NCBI GenBank assembly: GCA_023213395.1 | Contig: CM041465.1 | Coordinates: forward strand, 146,823,741 to 146,887,740 | Length of the DNA: 64,000 nt | Direction: 5' to 3' | Source: Cycas panzhihuaensis | Lineage: Eukaryota > Cycadophyta | Part shown: piece after piece, positions 19,431-30,219 of the stretch | How the letters are laid out: each line of letters begins with the position of its first letter | Position numbering within the stretch: position 1 is the first letter of the stretch | Made by a program: the position numbers and the translations under genes | Notes under the pieces: model-generated | Told to the model about the DNA's origin: nothing | What the model saw: only the letters and a program-made list of their open reading frames with translations | Database searches by the model: none

Positions 19431-21837
19431 CAGAAATTGTAACGGCCTGGGCGTACCGGAATAGCCTTGGGAAAGAGAGGTATTTCTGGAGGAAGGTTCT
19501 CTGGAAGAGGGTCAGAAGGAGCGGAAGAATAAGAAGCTCATGCTGCTTCCTTGGCGGCTTGAGACCGCATAAGGGCGTAGGAAGGAGTCGCTTCAAGCAA
19601 TTGGATCACCTTCTTCCCCTTGTTCCGGGGTCGCGAAGGTGATAGGGTGCGATGACTAGGAGAACGAGAGGAAGAAGACGAGTTCTGGGCACCCTTCCCT
19701 TTGTCGCGGGAAGGACGGGGATCAGGCGATCTTTCTCGATTCTGGTTACTCTTGGTTTGGGTGTTGCGATCACATTCCCCATGTTTAGGGAACGGATCCT
19801 TGTGAACTGGTTGGTCCAAATTAGGCCTTGAGGCCTGTTTGGGGGAAGAGTCGCATCGAGGGGCATCCTTAGGATGTTGGGCCCTACAACGCGAATCATC
19901 GTGAAAGCACTCCCCATGAATGGAGCACCACTTCTTCTCAAACGGAGGGTCTGACCTTCTCGCTTGAGAGGACTGGGCGTTTCCATTCCTAGGGAGAGGA
20001 GCTTGGGTTGTTTGTTGGACTTGTTTATTGGATGTAGGGGATGAAGGAGCTTGAAGCTTGAGTTCCTTCATCGTATGCTCGAACGAACGTATGGCTGATG
20101 TGAGAGGGTCTAAAGTCCTCTCAGTCGGATGAGAGGAAGACCGGGTAGGTTGTGAAGGTTTGGTATCCTTGGTTGGGGGTGGTGCCTCACGGTGCTCCGA
20201 GGGCTTAAGAGGTTTCTTGAGACTAGCTTGGATCTCAATAGCCTCCAATGCCAAACACTTGGCAATCGCGGAGTCGCATGTGGTCGCCCCCATTTTGAGG
20301 ACTTCCACATGTATTTCGGGGCGAAGTGCATTGACGAAAAGGTCTCGCTTCAACTCCTCGGGCAATGTTGCCTTAGTGGAGTGAAGCAAATCATGGAATC
20401 GCCGCACAAAGTCACGATTCATTTCATCGTGACCTTATTTGAGCGAAAGAAGTGACTTCATTCCACTCTCGAATGGACGGGCTACATCAAAATAATTGAT
20501 GAACTCGTCCACCAATTGCTGGAATGAATGGATAGAATGGGTAGGGAGACGGTAGAACCACTTGAGGGCATCACCCTGCAAGGACCACAGGAATAATTTC
20601 ATTAAAATGTGGTCGTAATCCCAGTAATCCATGCATGCCATAGAAAAATTACGCACATGCTCTACTGGGTCTTGTGACGAAGTTCCGTCGAATCTAGGAA
20701 CTTTAAGGGGATGGGGCGGCAGATTGGTTCTTAATGCCTCGATGGATAGAGGTGTCAACCTAAAGTCCATGAAGGGGCATGCCCTTGCCTGGACCGTAGG
20801 GTCAATGAATGTCATAGCAAGTAATGAACAAGGAGCGGGTGGGGTTAGAACACCCATCCCTCCTTGAGGAAACGCCCCCTACTGAGAAGAGGCGTGGGGG
20901 TAGGTGCCTTGGAAGGGAGTCGGGTTCTCTTGCGAAGGCACAACAAATGGAATTGCGTTGGACGACGGACAAGATGGATGTGGAACCGGGTTTTGCCCAT
21001 ATGGGCCACCCGTAGGTGGAGCGACCCCATATGGGTGTAGCGGATCCACCCCATAAACCAGGAGTCAACTTCCTCTACCCTGCCCTCAAGGTTGAGAAGT
21101 ATACCCTGGGGGAACGTAGAAGGAAGTGCCAACGTGTTGGTTTTGAGAGTGTGTGGGAGCGGATCCCATATGAATGGTAGCCGAAAGGCTAATAGGACCG
21201 ATGGGCCTACTAGGAAAGGTATGCACCACATTGGGGGATGGCACGTTGGTTTAGTTAGGGACAGGTATGCTAACCTTCAATTGAAGGAAAGACACACCAC
21301 GGGGGGATCCCGAAACACTAGGACCTTGATGAGAAATAGAAGGTGCAACACGTGCCCTCACTGTGGGAATAGGAAAGGAGTGGGACACATGTGTAGGCAC
21401 AAAGGGATTTGTTATCAAAGGAAGAGTAGATGAGGATGAGGCACGCAGGGGAGGAGCAGAAGAAGAAGAGGCTCCTCCACGAAGAGCACCCTCAAGCCAT
21501 CTAGGACGCGGTTGGAAGCGTGCCGTGCGGTAACACTCGTTAAGAGCTTCAACTACGTCGACAGGAGGGTTCCTACATACTCGTAAGAGGTAATTGGGAC
21601 CTCGAACAAGGTAGGTCCCTTGGGATGCTCCTCATAAGAGTCACCGATTACGTGGCAAGTCTCAAGAGGAGCGGATCCTTCTACAACATGGGTAGAGGGA
21701 TGAACGTCAAGTGATAGATGTTGGTCACTTGGGTAATAAAGGGGTTCATCACCCTCTTGGGTGGACCCGGGAATAGAGGAAGGAAAAGCATGGGTTTCTA
21801 AGGTTGAGGTGTGGTAGTCCCAATCAGAAGGGTATCC
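19431..21837 (-). pseudogene. gag of element B, main part
   Basis: Continues from the N-terminal piece at 25,718-25,821 across the nested insertion. Shows GYPSDWDYHTSTLE at the junction, the Pro-rich region, gag core (FDGTSSQDPVEHVRNFSMAC, GDALKWFYRLP, DFVRRFHDLLHS, EELKRDLFVNAL), knuckle CSIHGECFHDDSRC and the Arg/Ser tail ending LLEATPSYALMRSQAAKEAA. It has a TGA at 21,088-21,086, the same codon as the TGA in A; C has TGG there. Otherwise long open stretches, e.g. 20,422-19,538. Confidence 0.8.
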
Positions 21838-22081
21838 TGTTACGAACCCAGTTCGTAACTTGAAGACAACAAGAGAGCACAAGAGAGCGTGCTAGAACGC
21901 TGGAGCAATTATGGTCAATAAGCCAAGAGTGATTGATAAGATAAAAATATGATGTCCAAATTACAATTGGTGCCCCATTTTATATGCACATGAGGCCCTT
22001 TCATGGAGTGTTGTGCCTGTTCAATAGCACCTAATATTTAATCAATTAATTAAAGCTTTTAGCTTAAGGAGGTTCATAACA
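21838..22081 (-). repeat. 3' LTR of the nested element (244 bp)
   Basis: Near-identical to the right LTR. It is 10 bp longer because acaagagagc is repeated near 21,875; a handful of substitutions otherwise, so the insertion is younger than the host element B. Confidence 0.9.
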
Positions 22082-22094
22082 AGTCCTCCCTCTT
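22082..22094 (-). other. polypurine tract of the nested element
   Basis: AAGAGGGAGGACT on the minus strand, directly before the 3' LTR; primes plus-strand DNA synthesis. Confidence 0.7.
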
Positions 22095-22330
22095 GAAATG
22101 TTTCGCCCACGAAACATAGTCGAACGATTGCAGTCCTTTAAACGTACGCTATCCTTCAGTGTAGTAGAATCCATTAGGCGATTAGACGGATGTTGCAGGT
22201 ATTTATCAGAAAATTCTTCTGATTGAAAACCTTGACTGTGTTTTTGAAATGCTGGTGGTTGTTTCTTGACTTCTTCACTTTGATCCTTGTGTTGTAGGGC
22301 TTTAATTTTATTCAATCGTTTTCCTGATAA
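22095..22330 (-). pseudogene. C-terminal tail of the nested element's polyprotein
   Basis: About 78 codons ending FRGRNISRGRTCYEPP close to the LTR, a gypsy polyprotein-like tail. Upstream, protease-like sequence passes straight into it (near 22,320-22,360), so the RT-RNase H-integrase part seems to be a clean internal deletion. Assignment of the tail is inferred from position. Confidence 0.45.
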
Positions 22331-22357
22331 CGAGCTAATCCTTCCGTCTTTTTTAAA

Positions 22358-22740
22358 TTATATAAACTGTTCAGTAATATTCATTTCAAAAGTTCCGAGC
22401 GTACTGAGCCATTGACTACCTAGTACCACATCTACACCTCCAACATCGACGACATAGAAATCTTCTATAATACTGACTTCATTTAGCGTGAGGCTAAGGT
22501 TCTTCATTACACCTTGACCAGAGATTACCTGTCTTCCTCCAACAGTGACCTGGAAACGAGGAGTCCTTAATGGAAATAACCTTAGTTTTTGTGCATAGTT
22601 TTGATCAATAAAATTATGTGTGCTCCCTGAATCTATCAAGATTGTTACAGCTTGATTTTTTATGGATCCTTGTAGCTTTAGGGTATTTGATTTATTAAAA
22701 CTGTTCATAAATGATAGTGACATTTGCGAATGGTCGAATT
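22358..22740 (-). CDS. aspartic protease of the nested element
   Basis: Retroviral-type protease: LKLQGSIKNQAVTILIDSGS carries the intact active site Asp-Ser-Gly, followed by THNFIDQNYAQKL and VGGRQVISGQG, and VVDVGGVDVVLGSQWLSTLG, the usual hydrophobic C-terminal block (VVLGxxWL). Open over 120 codons, better kept than the proteases of the Tat elements. Confidence 0.85.
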
Positions 22741-22747
22741 TTAACCA

Positions 22748-23941
22748 TCAGTAGCTCTCTTGATGTTCTACGTTATAATAATTTTCTTGATTATTTTCTG
22801 ATCCTTGTTCTTCTTCATCAATATTATCATCTGGTAGTAGTCGGATTGTATATAACTGGTTCTTTTGACATCGATGCCCAGGTTCCCACTTTTCCTCACA
22901 TCTGAAGCATAGATTTTTTCTTCTTAACTCTTCTTGCTCTGTTTTTGTTTTTTGAATGATTGGTTTAGCAGGTCGATTTGGAACGATTGATACGTGTCTA
23001 TGTTGAACACTTGGTAGAAGATCATGTTGACTAGGGGGAGGAATATAGCGATCTGTGCCCATTTTGTGTAAGGTATTATGTTTATCTTCATGTATTTTGG
23101 CTAACTGTATTGCCTTATTAAGGTCCTTTGGTTCTTGGATTTTAACGTCAGCTTGGATCTCGGTTATCAGACCATCTATATATAACTGGATAAGTCAATT
23201 AGTTGGTATATCTTCTAACACATAGCTTAACCTTGTGAATGCTGCACTGTATTCTTCCACAGAACCAGTTTGTTTTAATTTTCGTAACTCACAATAATAA
23301 TCGCGATTAGATACGGTTTCAAATCGCTCAATGAATAAACGCACGAATTCTTTCCAGGTTGGTAGTTGATCTCGAAAAGAGGTTCGTTCGAGAACCGCCA
23401 CCATTCGCATGCTATCCCATCCATATGCAAGACGCTAACGAAACTTGCTCACCGACTCAATCTCCATTAAGCTTAAAATAGTTTTCCATTTGTTGGATCC
23501 ATACTCTTGGCTCATGTGACTTTTGCTCCATATTAAAACGTTGTATAGTTATTTTTTCTAATTTTTTCTTTTTCTGTGTTTGGATATTGTGTAAACAATT
23601 GAAATATGCTTGAAAACCCACTATCTTCTGTTCTTCAGGGGTCAAATTGCGATACTCATTAAGGTATTTTCTAATAGCTTCATTTTCAGTATTAATGGGA
23701 GTTAGCTGAGGACTGGAATATTTTTAACGGTCTGATTTCTGATATGAGATTGTCGACTCATTGCTTCATCCTTAGAATCAGGAACGATCATATCTTCTTT
23801 CCCCTTCGTCGTTATGATTGTCAATTTATCCAATATCTGGTGTAATGTATGATTTAATAGAGCATTTGATGTCTGGACTGCTTTGTGGACTGCTTGAGTG
23901 ATTGGTTCGACGATCTCTTTTTGAACGGTGTTATCTGCCAT
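22748..23941 (-). pseudogene. gag of the nested element
   Basis: Starts MADNTVQKEIVEPITQAVHK at 23,941. The gag domain shows RFNMEQKSHEPRVWIQQMEN, FKLNGD, WKEFVRLFIERFETV and LRKLKQTGSVEEYSAAFTRL. The zinc knuckle is CFRCEEKWEPGHRC. Several stops or frameshifts (for example near 23,700, 23,430 and 23,190) break it. Domain order gag-knuckle-protease and the motifs indicate Ty3/gypsy, not Tat. Confidence 0.82.
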
Positions 23942-25463
23942 GTCTTCAGTGTTTATTATTTTAATAATTGTATAAATATGATTCCACTGTTTGACGGGCG
24001 TGTTTAGAGTACCACTGCAAGTCTCTACTTCTCTTGTTAATCTCTTTTACACTTATGTATAAATTTCACAAGCTGAATGAAGCTTTGTAAAATGATCGTC
24101 ACACGCTTTCAATACTTATCAAATTTTGCGAAACATTTGACCAAGAATAAGAAATTAATTTAAATAAATTGGCCGATTGCTGAGGCCTATTTGAGAAGAT
24201 CGATAATAGGGATATAAAGAAGAATTTGGTCAAATATCCCATGTTCACAATTGTTAATAGATTGAATGGAGATGTGAATTAGGAAAAGTCAAGGCCTAAA
24301 TTGTCTCACATAAGTTAACAATACCGTTTTACCCAATGTTATGACAACAAGGACTTGGATGAAGATCTTAAAGATTATTGATATGGCTAGTATAATTGAA
24401 TGTTTAAGATATATGATTGATAGAGTGAAAATAATGGTTATATCTAATTAATAGTGTAACAAAATGATATGACAATTAAAGGAAGTTTAATAAGATATTA
24501 ATGTATGAGATATATTAAAGTTTATGAGACTTATATTAAAGTTTAATGAGATATATTAATGAATGCGACTTATGTCAATATGTGTCGTATCTCAATTATG
24601 TTTCATATTACGATATAGAATATGTATCGTAATGTATACGATATCGTATCGTAATATATAACGATCTTCTAGAAGCTTCTAGTCTTTTAGAAGATATCAC
24701 CCGGCACAGAGACGCAAGGCAGACACGGACACATAGATGCAGAGACGCAGAGGCACAAGGATGCAGAGACGAAGAGACGCAAAAATGCAGAGGTGCAAGG
24801 CAGCGAGGACACCAATGATTCGAGGGACACAAAGACGAGAGACGCAAACATCACAGATGCAAATTCAGAAGATGAGGCACTGAGAATGAACAATGCAGAG
24901 AATGAATGGCGATTAAAGGGGCAGCGGCTTAGCTGCGCGAAGCGTGATTTAATTAAGGCAAACGCAGAGCCAAAGCCAGAACGGCTAAATCAAGCCAAAA
25001 TCGTAATAATGAAGGGTGCCTAGCTCGAGGCGCAAAGCCTGAGACGAACCGAGAATAGAAGCAGAGTCTGCGATGATAGTGCGTAAGCGGAAGACCAGGC
25101 GTAGAAAGGAGACGCGGATAACAAATGGAATACACAAACGGCAGACGGAAGATGAAAATCAGAGATGGTAGATAGAAACAGAAATGCCAGAGACGGTAGA
25201 CGGTAGAAATAAGATGCTTAAGATGACGTATTAAGGTCTGCATAGGTCTGCACACTGGTTACGGTTTTCAGTCTTTGATTTTGCTCTATTCCACTCTGTA
25301 TTTTGAAGTTTATTGACAGGTAGACACTATAAACTATCAAATGTAGACGTAACACCTTAGATGTTATACCACAGAACATAGAGGTTATGCCAATGTTTGC
25401 TTAGCAGTCTTTTATTACAGAGAAGAGTTCAACCGTCAACAAGTTGCCACAGGAATGTGCCCA
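23942..25463 (-). other. long leader of the nested element
   Basis: About 1.5 kb between primer site and gag with no convincing coding sequence. It contains an AT-rich part with the 14-bp palindrome ATACGATATCGTAT at about 24,638-24,651, and a GC-richer part (24,705-24,830) made of imperfect repeats of gcagagacg/gcagaggtg type. The leader is unusually long for such a small element. Confidence 0.5.
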
Positions 25464-25469
25464 AGAATT

Positions 25470-25481
25470 GCTCTGATACCA
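25470..25481 (-). other. primer binding site of the nested element (initiator Met tRNA)
   Basis: TGGTATCAGAGC on the minus strand, two bases after the 5' LTR; an exact match to the usual plant Met-tRNA primer site. Confidence 0.9.
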
Positions 25482-25483
25482 CT

Positions 25484-25717
25484 TGTTACGAACCCAGTTC
25501 ATAACTTGAAGACAACAAGAGAGCACGCTAGAACGCTGGAGCAATTATGGTCAATAAACCAAGAGTGATTGATAAGATAAAAATATGATGTCCAAATTAC
25601 AATTGGTGCCCCATTTTATATGCACATGAGGCCCTTTCATGGAGGGTTGTGCCTATTCAATAGCACCTAATATTTAATCAATTAATTAAAGCTTTTCGCT
25701 TAAGGAGGTTCATAACA
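25484..25717 (-). repeat. 5' LTR of the nested element (234 bp)
   Basis: TGTTACGAAC...CATAACA, followed by the target duplication TATCC at 25,718-25,722. Confidence 0.9.
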
Positions 25718-25821
25718 TATCCCTCCATAATCAGATTGGAGTCTAACAAAGGAAGAGGGTAATACTCGGGGTCTTCTAACAATGGAGGTAGACTGTACAA
25801 GCAACAAGAGAAACGTCGCAT
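25718..25821 (-). pseudogene. gag N-terminus of element B
   Basis: Start codon at 25,821-25,819 with MRRFSC..., then LPPLLED and the acidic stretch up to the nested insertion. About 34 codons; the protein continues at 21,837. The second codon is CGA as in A, while C has TGA. Confidence 0.7.
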
Positions 25822-25995
25822 GCGAGGTCAACCAACAATGTTAGGGAAAAAGAGAGGGCGGTAAAGGCACACGCATTGGGGGCTGCCCAACGAAGAGATC
25901 GAAATAGGTGAAAAAGGATCACAAAAAGGTAGCGAAACCAACAGAAGAGAGCGGAATCTAGCTCCCTTACTGGCAGTCCCCAGTATGGTTGTCAG

Positions 25996-28708
25996 TGGAC
26001 GCACGTCTACGGGATAGCTACCTAACTAAATAGGTATGGTAAGAGTGGGTGATAATATGATCGAGAAAGGGACCTACAAGTAGGGTAATTACCACGCAAG
26101 GCGCCTTGTGCACCGAAGCACGAGTTCAGGACCTGCAATGGAATGTGGCTACCAAAGGGTGATCCCCCACCACTTCGAACAAGAGGTGAGTAGGCGTAGG
26201 GTTAGCCTGGTTGACCTAAGGGAAGGATCCTCCGACCCTTGGATGGCTGGAAGGGGAAGGAGAGGAACCTTCAAGGGTTTCCCTAAAGCAACGAGAAATG
26301 AAGAAGGATAGGCAAGCGGCTGGCCTATAGACGGGGTCACTTTGGTTATCCGGCGGAGCGGGGAACCAAAGGAAAGCAAGAGGGATGACCTAAGAAGGTG
26401 GGTCAAGGTATGCCTAAGCAAACTAACCGGGCATACAAGTGATATGGAGGGCGAGAAGCTTGCACGGCTAAGAAAGAGAAGAAAGGTGAAAAGGAGCGGT
26501 TCCTATGACCTTATCCTATGGGTAGCGAAGATGCATACAATAAAATAAATAAAGCATGAACCGAAAGCAAGACTTAGTTTCCCTTTTGATCTCCAATGAG
26601 TTAATTACTACTTATGAAAAGGAATTCAAAGGAAAGAGTAGTAGAGTGGAGCGAGGCGTGCACCTGGATCGGAGGCGTACGTAACGAGGGCCCTCCCGAG
26701 GGACACCAAACTACTCCACGAGGTGCGGAGGATGCAAAGCATCATGGCAGATTAGAAAGAGGGGCTCCCTTACCTTCCCTGGAAAAATACTAAAGCACAA
26801 AACCATGGAAAGAAAGGAACCAAGTGCTAATAACCAATGAAGCATAAAAGTACAACATGTATAGGAGCACTTACCAGTAACGGAATGAGCGAAAAATACC
26901 CTTTGCACTCCCCAAGCACCTACAAGCAACGATAACCTCCCCCTTTCTGGAGAAAGGGTACTAACATGCAATGACGAGATCTTAACAATACATGTCTATG
27001 TGATACAAATATGAGCTTAAATACATATATGTTAGCATCAACACAATGATGATAATATGTAAAAGAGGATAACTGAAGCGAAAGGAAAGTAACCGGTAAG
27101 AATCGGAGTGGCCCACCTCCCGCAAAGGATGCCCACCCCCCCCCCCCAAAAGCCACAAGGCAGCGAGGGCAAGGCCAAGAGAGATGGCTGGAAATAGCAG
27201 CAAGAGAGTTGAAAGGAGCCAAAGAAGGCCTACGGCAAGCCGGGGTGCTATGGGGAGCAAACCAGGCTGCAGGTAAGAGAGTTGGGCAAAGGACAAGTGG
27301 TCGAGACTTATGTGAGTCGCCCAGACCTAAGCCTAAGCCCTCAAACCAGCGCTGCAACGTGTGATAGTGTTGATTTCAGCAGCTAAGAGAGGGCCAACAA
27401 ACCCTTGTTTGAGTGCCAAGGACAGCACGAGGCAAGAGGGAAGGTTTGGGGGGGTTAAAGCCACTTGAGGAAAGTGGAAGGTTGTACGGAATCCACCCGG
27501 CTCTCTTCCAAACCCTATGTCAACCCTCAGTGCCGTTGCCTTGAGCAACAAACGCAGGTAGGAGGCACTATAACAGAGGTAGAACAGTCCAATCTAAATA
27601 GGAAAATAATCCTCACAAAGACAAGTAAAGAAACAAGCAAGATAGGGCATCAATAGCACGAGGGACACAACTCAAATCAGTGAATACCTGAGAGGAAGAG
27701 GAGAAGTGCTTGCCTCAGCCAAGGGCTGGTAAGGAGAGGCTGAGAAATCAGCCCAGAAACTATGGTGTAGTAGGTTTGGGACGCTACTAGCGAAGTTAGA
27801 GGGAGAACACCTGCACTTGGAACACTTGAAGACTGCCCCGGGCAAGAATCTACTGAAATCTCTACAAGGGGCCCTCTCCAAGGTGTGTGAGGGGCTGGGA
27901 AGATGTCCTAGCCACCAAGGAGAGTCTTTGGAGGAGAGACGCAAGTCCTGTAGTAGCAGTAGGGCAGCAGAGAAGAGCATAGCATAGCATGGTTTCCTTG
28001 AGGAGCAATCTAAAAGTGAGCCAAAAGTTCTCAAAAATTAGTCAAAAGTGACTTAAGTACCCAACCCAAACCCTAAAGCGAGTGATTAGGGCGCGGCTGG
28101 GAGTGAGTTAAGTCGTGAGACATGTGGTAGTTTCGCAATAAATACAAAATTACCACGGCGGATTTTAAAAAATAAGTTAGAACAGTCATACCGTCGGAAT
28201 ATCCGCAGTACCACAGATATTCCGACGGTACCACGAATATCTTGGTGGTATTAGCCCGGAGACAAAAACAGGCCCGGCCAGCTAGCCTAGGCTGTGGGCA
28301 GGTGACAAAAAGGGCCAATAGGGGGCTCAGACACCTACCCAGGGGCAAACAAACCAACGAACGGGTCTAAAAGAGCAAAAGTAGGACTCAAACGGTGTGG
28401 CAAGTCAACCAAATGATGATGGGTCATCACACAGGCGAAGGTGGTGCAAACCGAGTGGATCTTAGAGCGAGGAGGGCAGAATGCGGGAAGTGGAGTGGCC
28501 ACATGGGTGCCACACTTGCTGGGAGTGTGCCCCTGCTATAGTCGTCATAGGCTAAAATAAGTGTAGACGAAGACAATGTCGTCTATAAAGCCACAAACAT
28601 GTAAACATGCAAATAAACACTCATCAAAAGAAAGCGATGATAAGGTGAGAAACATACCTGCACTTACCTGAGTCGGTGATTCCATATCCATTCCCAGAAG
28701 CCAGGACA
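25996..28708 (-). repeat. LTR of element B, probably shared with C (about 2.7 kb)
   Basis: Left edge next to the primer site at about 25,977-25,995 (TGGACGC at 25,996); right edge where alignment with the C LTR ends (gccaggaca). It aligns with 40,137-42,858 along its whole length, with roughly a dozen mismatches, mostly transitions, in one 110-base stretch I compared. It has a poly-C run near 27,130-27,147 and a hairpin at 28,189-28,230. C's aRH end lies 409 bp to the right, so the LTR is positioned as the 3' LTR of C as well. Confidence 0.75.
28189..28230. repeat. 15-bp-arm hairpin in the B LTR
   Basis: Perfect arms TACCGTCGGAATATC (28,189-28,203) and GATATTCCGACGGTA (28,216-28,230) with a 12-base loop. 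The equivalent in C (about 42,342-42,384) keeps most pairs with two changes. Confidence 0.75.
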
Positions 28709-29116
28709 CACTGCCACCTTGGCAGCAGAGCCTCGCCGCTCGGAAGCCTGGTGCGATGGTGAATGCTGGCAACATAACTGTCAGTAGCACATGTGTATAT
28801 AGATATGTCAATCAAGACCATAACAGTAGGCAAGGGTGCCGGCGAGTGTCATGGCGGGCAGCGTGGATCTGGCGGTGGAGACAACATAGGGGCTGCCTAT
28901 GAGCCACCTGGGAACCGACTGGAAAAATGAGAAAGGTGAGGGGGTTGCCCCCACCACAAAAGATGCAGAAGAGCATACATAACCAAGTGAAGAATAACCA
29001 AAGCATAGGCGCCATAGTTTTACCTCATTAGCTGCCAGGTTTTGGAGGTGCGAACGGGTCGCAAAGCAAAGTGTAAGATGACCTGGGGCTTGGGCGATAG
29101 GAGGGCCAGACAAGCC
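28709..29116. other. tail of element C between LTR and aRH
   Basis: No gene seen. Contains short plus-strand purine runs (28,920-28,945) but I cannot point to a clear polypurine tract for a minus-strand element beside the LTR, so the exact LTR edge is uncertain. Confidence 0.4.
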
Positions 29117-29535
29117 TCAGGGACGGTCAGCAAGGAGAGGGAGGCGCTGCTCAAGGATGAGGCGAACGAGGCTATCTGCCTCAGCATTGAGGGCGAGGAT
29201 ATCTTTGGATATCGACGGAAGAGAAGCGCACAGAGAGACACAGTAGCAGAAGCAAGAGTCCTCAAGTGAGGGCACCGCACCTAGTAAACCTGGGTGAGAT
29301 GAGACACCACAACTTGAGAATCGTAAAGTAAAATGATAGATCCGTGATAGAAACAGAGAGCATCAGTAAGGGCTTCAATAATAGCTATATACTCAGCTTC
29401 GTTGTTAGTAGCCTCTGGGAGGAAGATCCCAAAGTGGAGGAGATCATACCCAGAAGGGCTGCGGAGGATCCATGCAGCGGTAGAAGGTCCAGGATTATCG
29501 CGGCTTTCACCGTTGATACAGATGCAGATGGACAT
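29117..29535 (-). pseudogene. archaeal-type RNase H of element C
   Basis: Complete in extent, about 135 codons. MSICICINGESRDNPGPSTA shows the first catalytic Asp as Asn (TDGGS in A). FLPEATNNEAEYIAIIEAL has the Glu, LLYDSQVVVSHLTQVY the second Asp; a stop follows (expected Gln or similar), then VRCPHLRTLASA, and after a one-base frameshift LNAEADSLVRLIL with the last Asp. It lies downstream of integrase and of the antisense gene, as in A. Confidence 0.82.
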
Positions 29536-30052
29536 ATGTGACAAAACGTCCTGATAGTTAATGAATAACAAGATCAATACTCGAAAGGCAAGCAAAAAGT
29601 AGCTATGAAGGGTAGGAGGACCTAGCAATGATGTTACCCAGGGCGAGAGCAAGTAGTCCGATCACCGACAGAGAGCAGTCAGAGGAAAAAGCCTCTTAGG
29701 GCGCCAAAGGTCACTTCGGAAAGTGAAACATGCCCCCGGGCGTGGGAGCATTCCCTTTGGAGACCCCAAGAGCAAGAAAGAGCTACGAAAACGAGTCCAG
29801 GGCAGCGAAACGAGCCAAATGAATATAAACTCAGGCATGCAAGGGAGTGGCACGCAAAACGAGACGGGAAGACCTGGGGAAAAAGTGTAAAAATGAGGCA
29901 CCATAAATGCACCTGCGAGAAAGCGCCAAAAGGGTGTCAACAGAGCACAAAGAGCGACAGGGCCAGAAGGCAAAGGCAATCAGGAGAACGAGACGGTCCC
30001 AATGGCTGTCGTAGGGCCAGAAACGGAAGAAGTGCCCATTGGCGCCCCCCCC

Positions 30053-30060
30053 TATATAAG
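30053..30060 (+). promoter_or_regulatory. TATA box of the antisense PMD gene, element C
   Basis: TATATAAG after a C-run, 160 bases before the ATG at 30,220, exactly the spacing seen in A. Confidence 0.55.
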
Positions 30061-30219
30061 GAAATCAACCGGAAAATGGATTCATTTTCACCGGCTCTCG
30101 TACGAAACCATAGCCATTCTCTTACGCAGTGGAGCGCCACCCAACTTCAGAGGCACGTAGGGAGAGATCAGACCGTCAGATCGGAGAGCAGAGAGAGCCA
30201 GCGGGATCGGCAGGACGAC

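Larger units (their letters stand above)
21838..25717 (-). mobile_element. nested gag-protease-only LTR retrotransposon
   Basis: Complete insertion of 3,880 bp in gag of B: LTRs 21,838-22,081 and 25,484-25,717, both TGTTACGAA...CATAACA, flanked by the 5-bp duplication TATCC (21,833-21,837 and 25,718-25,722). The uninterrupted target is seen in C at about 39,858. Orientation is minus: Met-tRNA primer site next to the right LTR, purine tract next to the left. It codes for gag and protease but lacks RT, RNase H and integrase, so it needed another element's enzymes. Confidence 0.93.
17778..28708 (-). mobile_element. Tat-type Ty3/gypsy retrotransposon B, truncated inside pol
   Basis: Reading the minus strand from 28,708: LTR, primer site (about 25,977-25,995), gag start at 25,821, a nested element (25,717-21,838), rest of gag, protease, linker, and the first part of RT, cut at 17,778. 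RT core, RNase H, integrase, PMD gene and aRH are missing. B and C are one subfamily and align closely over 10 kb; most differences seen are transitions. Confidence 0.88.

Noticed and set aside
27130-27147. Poly-C run (also 41,281-41,290 and 52,100-52,118)
   Set aside because: Homopolymer length differences are likely slippage or sequencing error, not function.
26920-27357. 145-codon frame in the B LTR, with a counterpart in C (40,970-41,500)
   Set aside because: The alignment reflects LTR homology; the frames differ at the ends, cross a variable poly-C run and show no protein-level constraint by eye.
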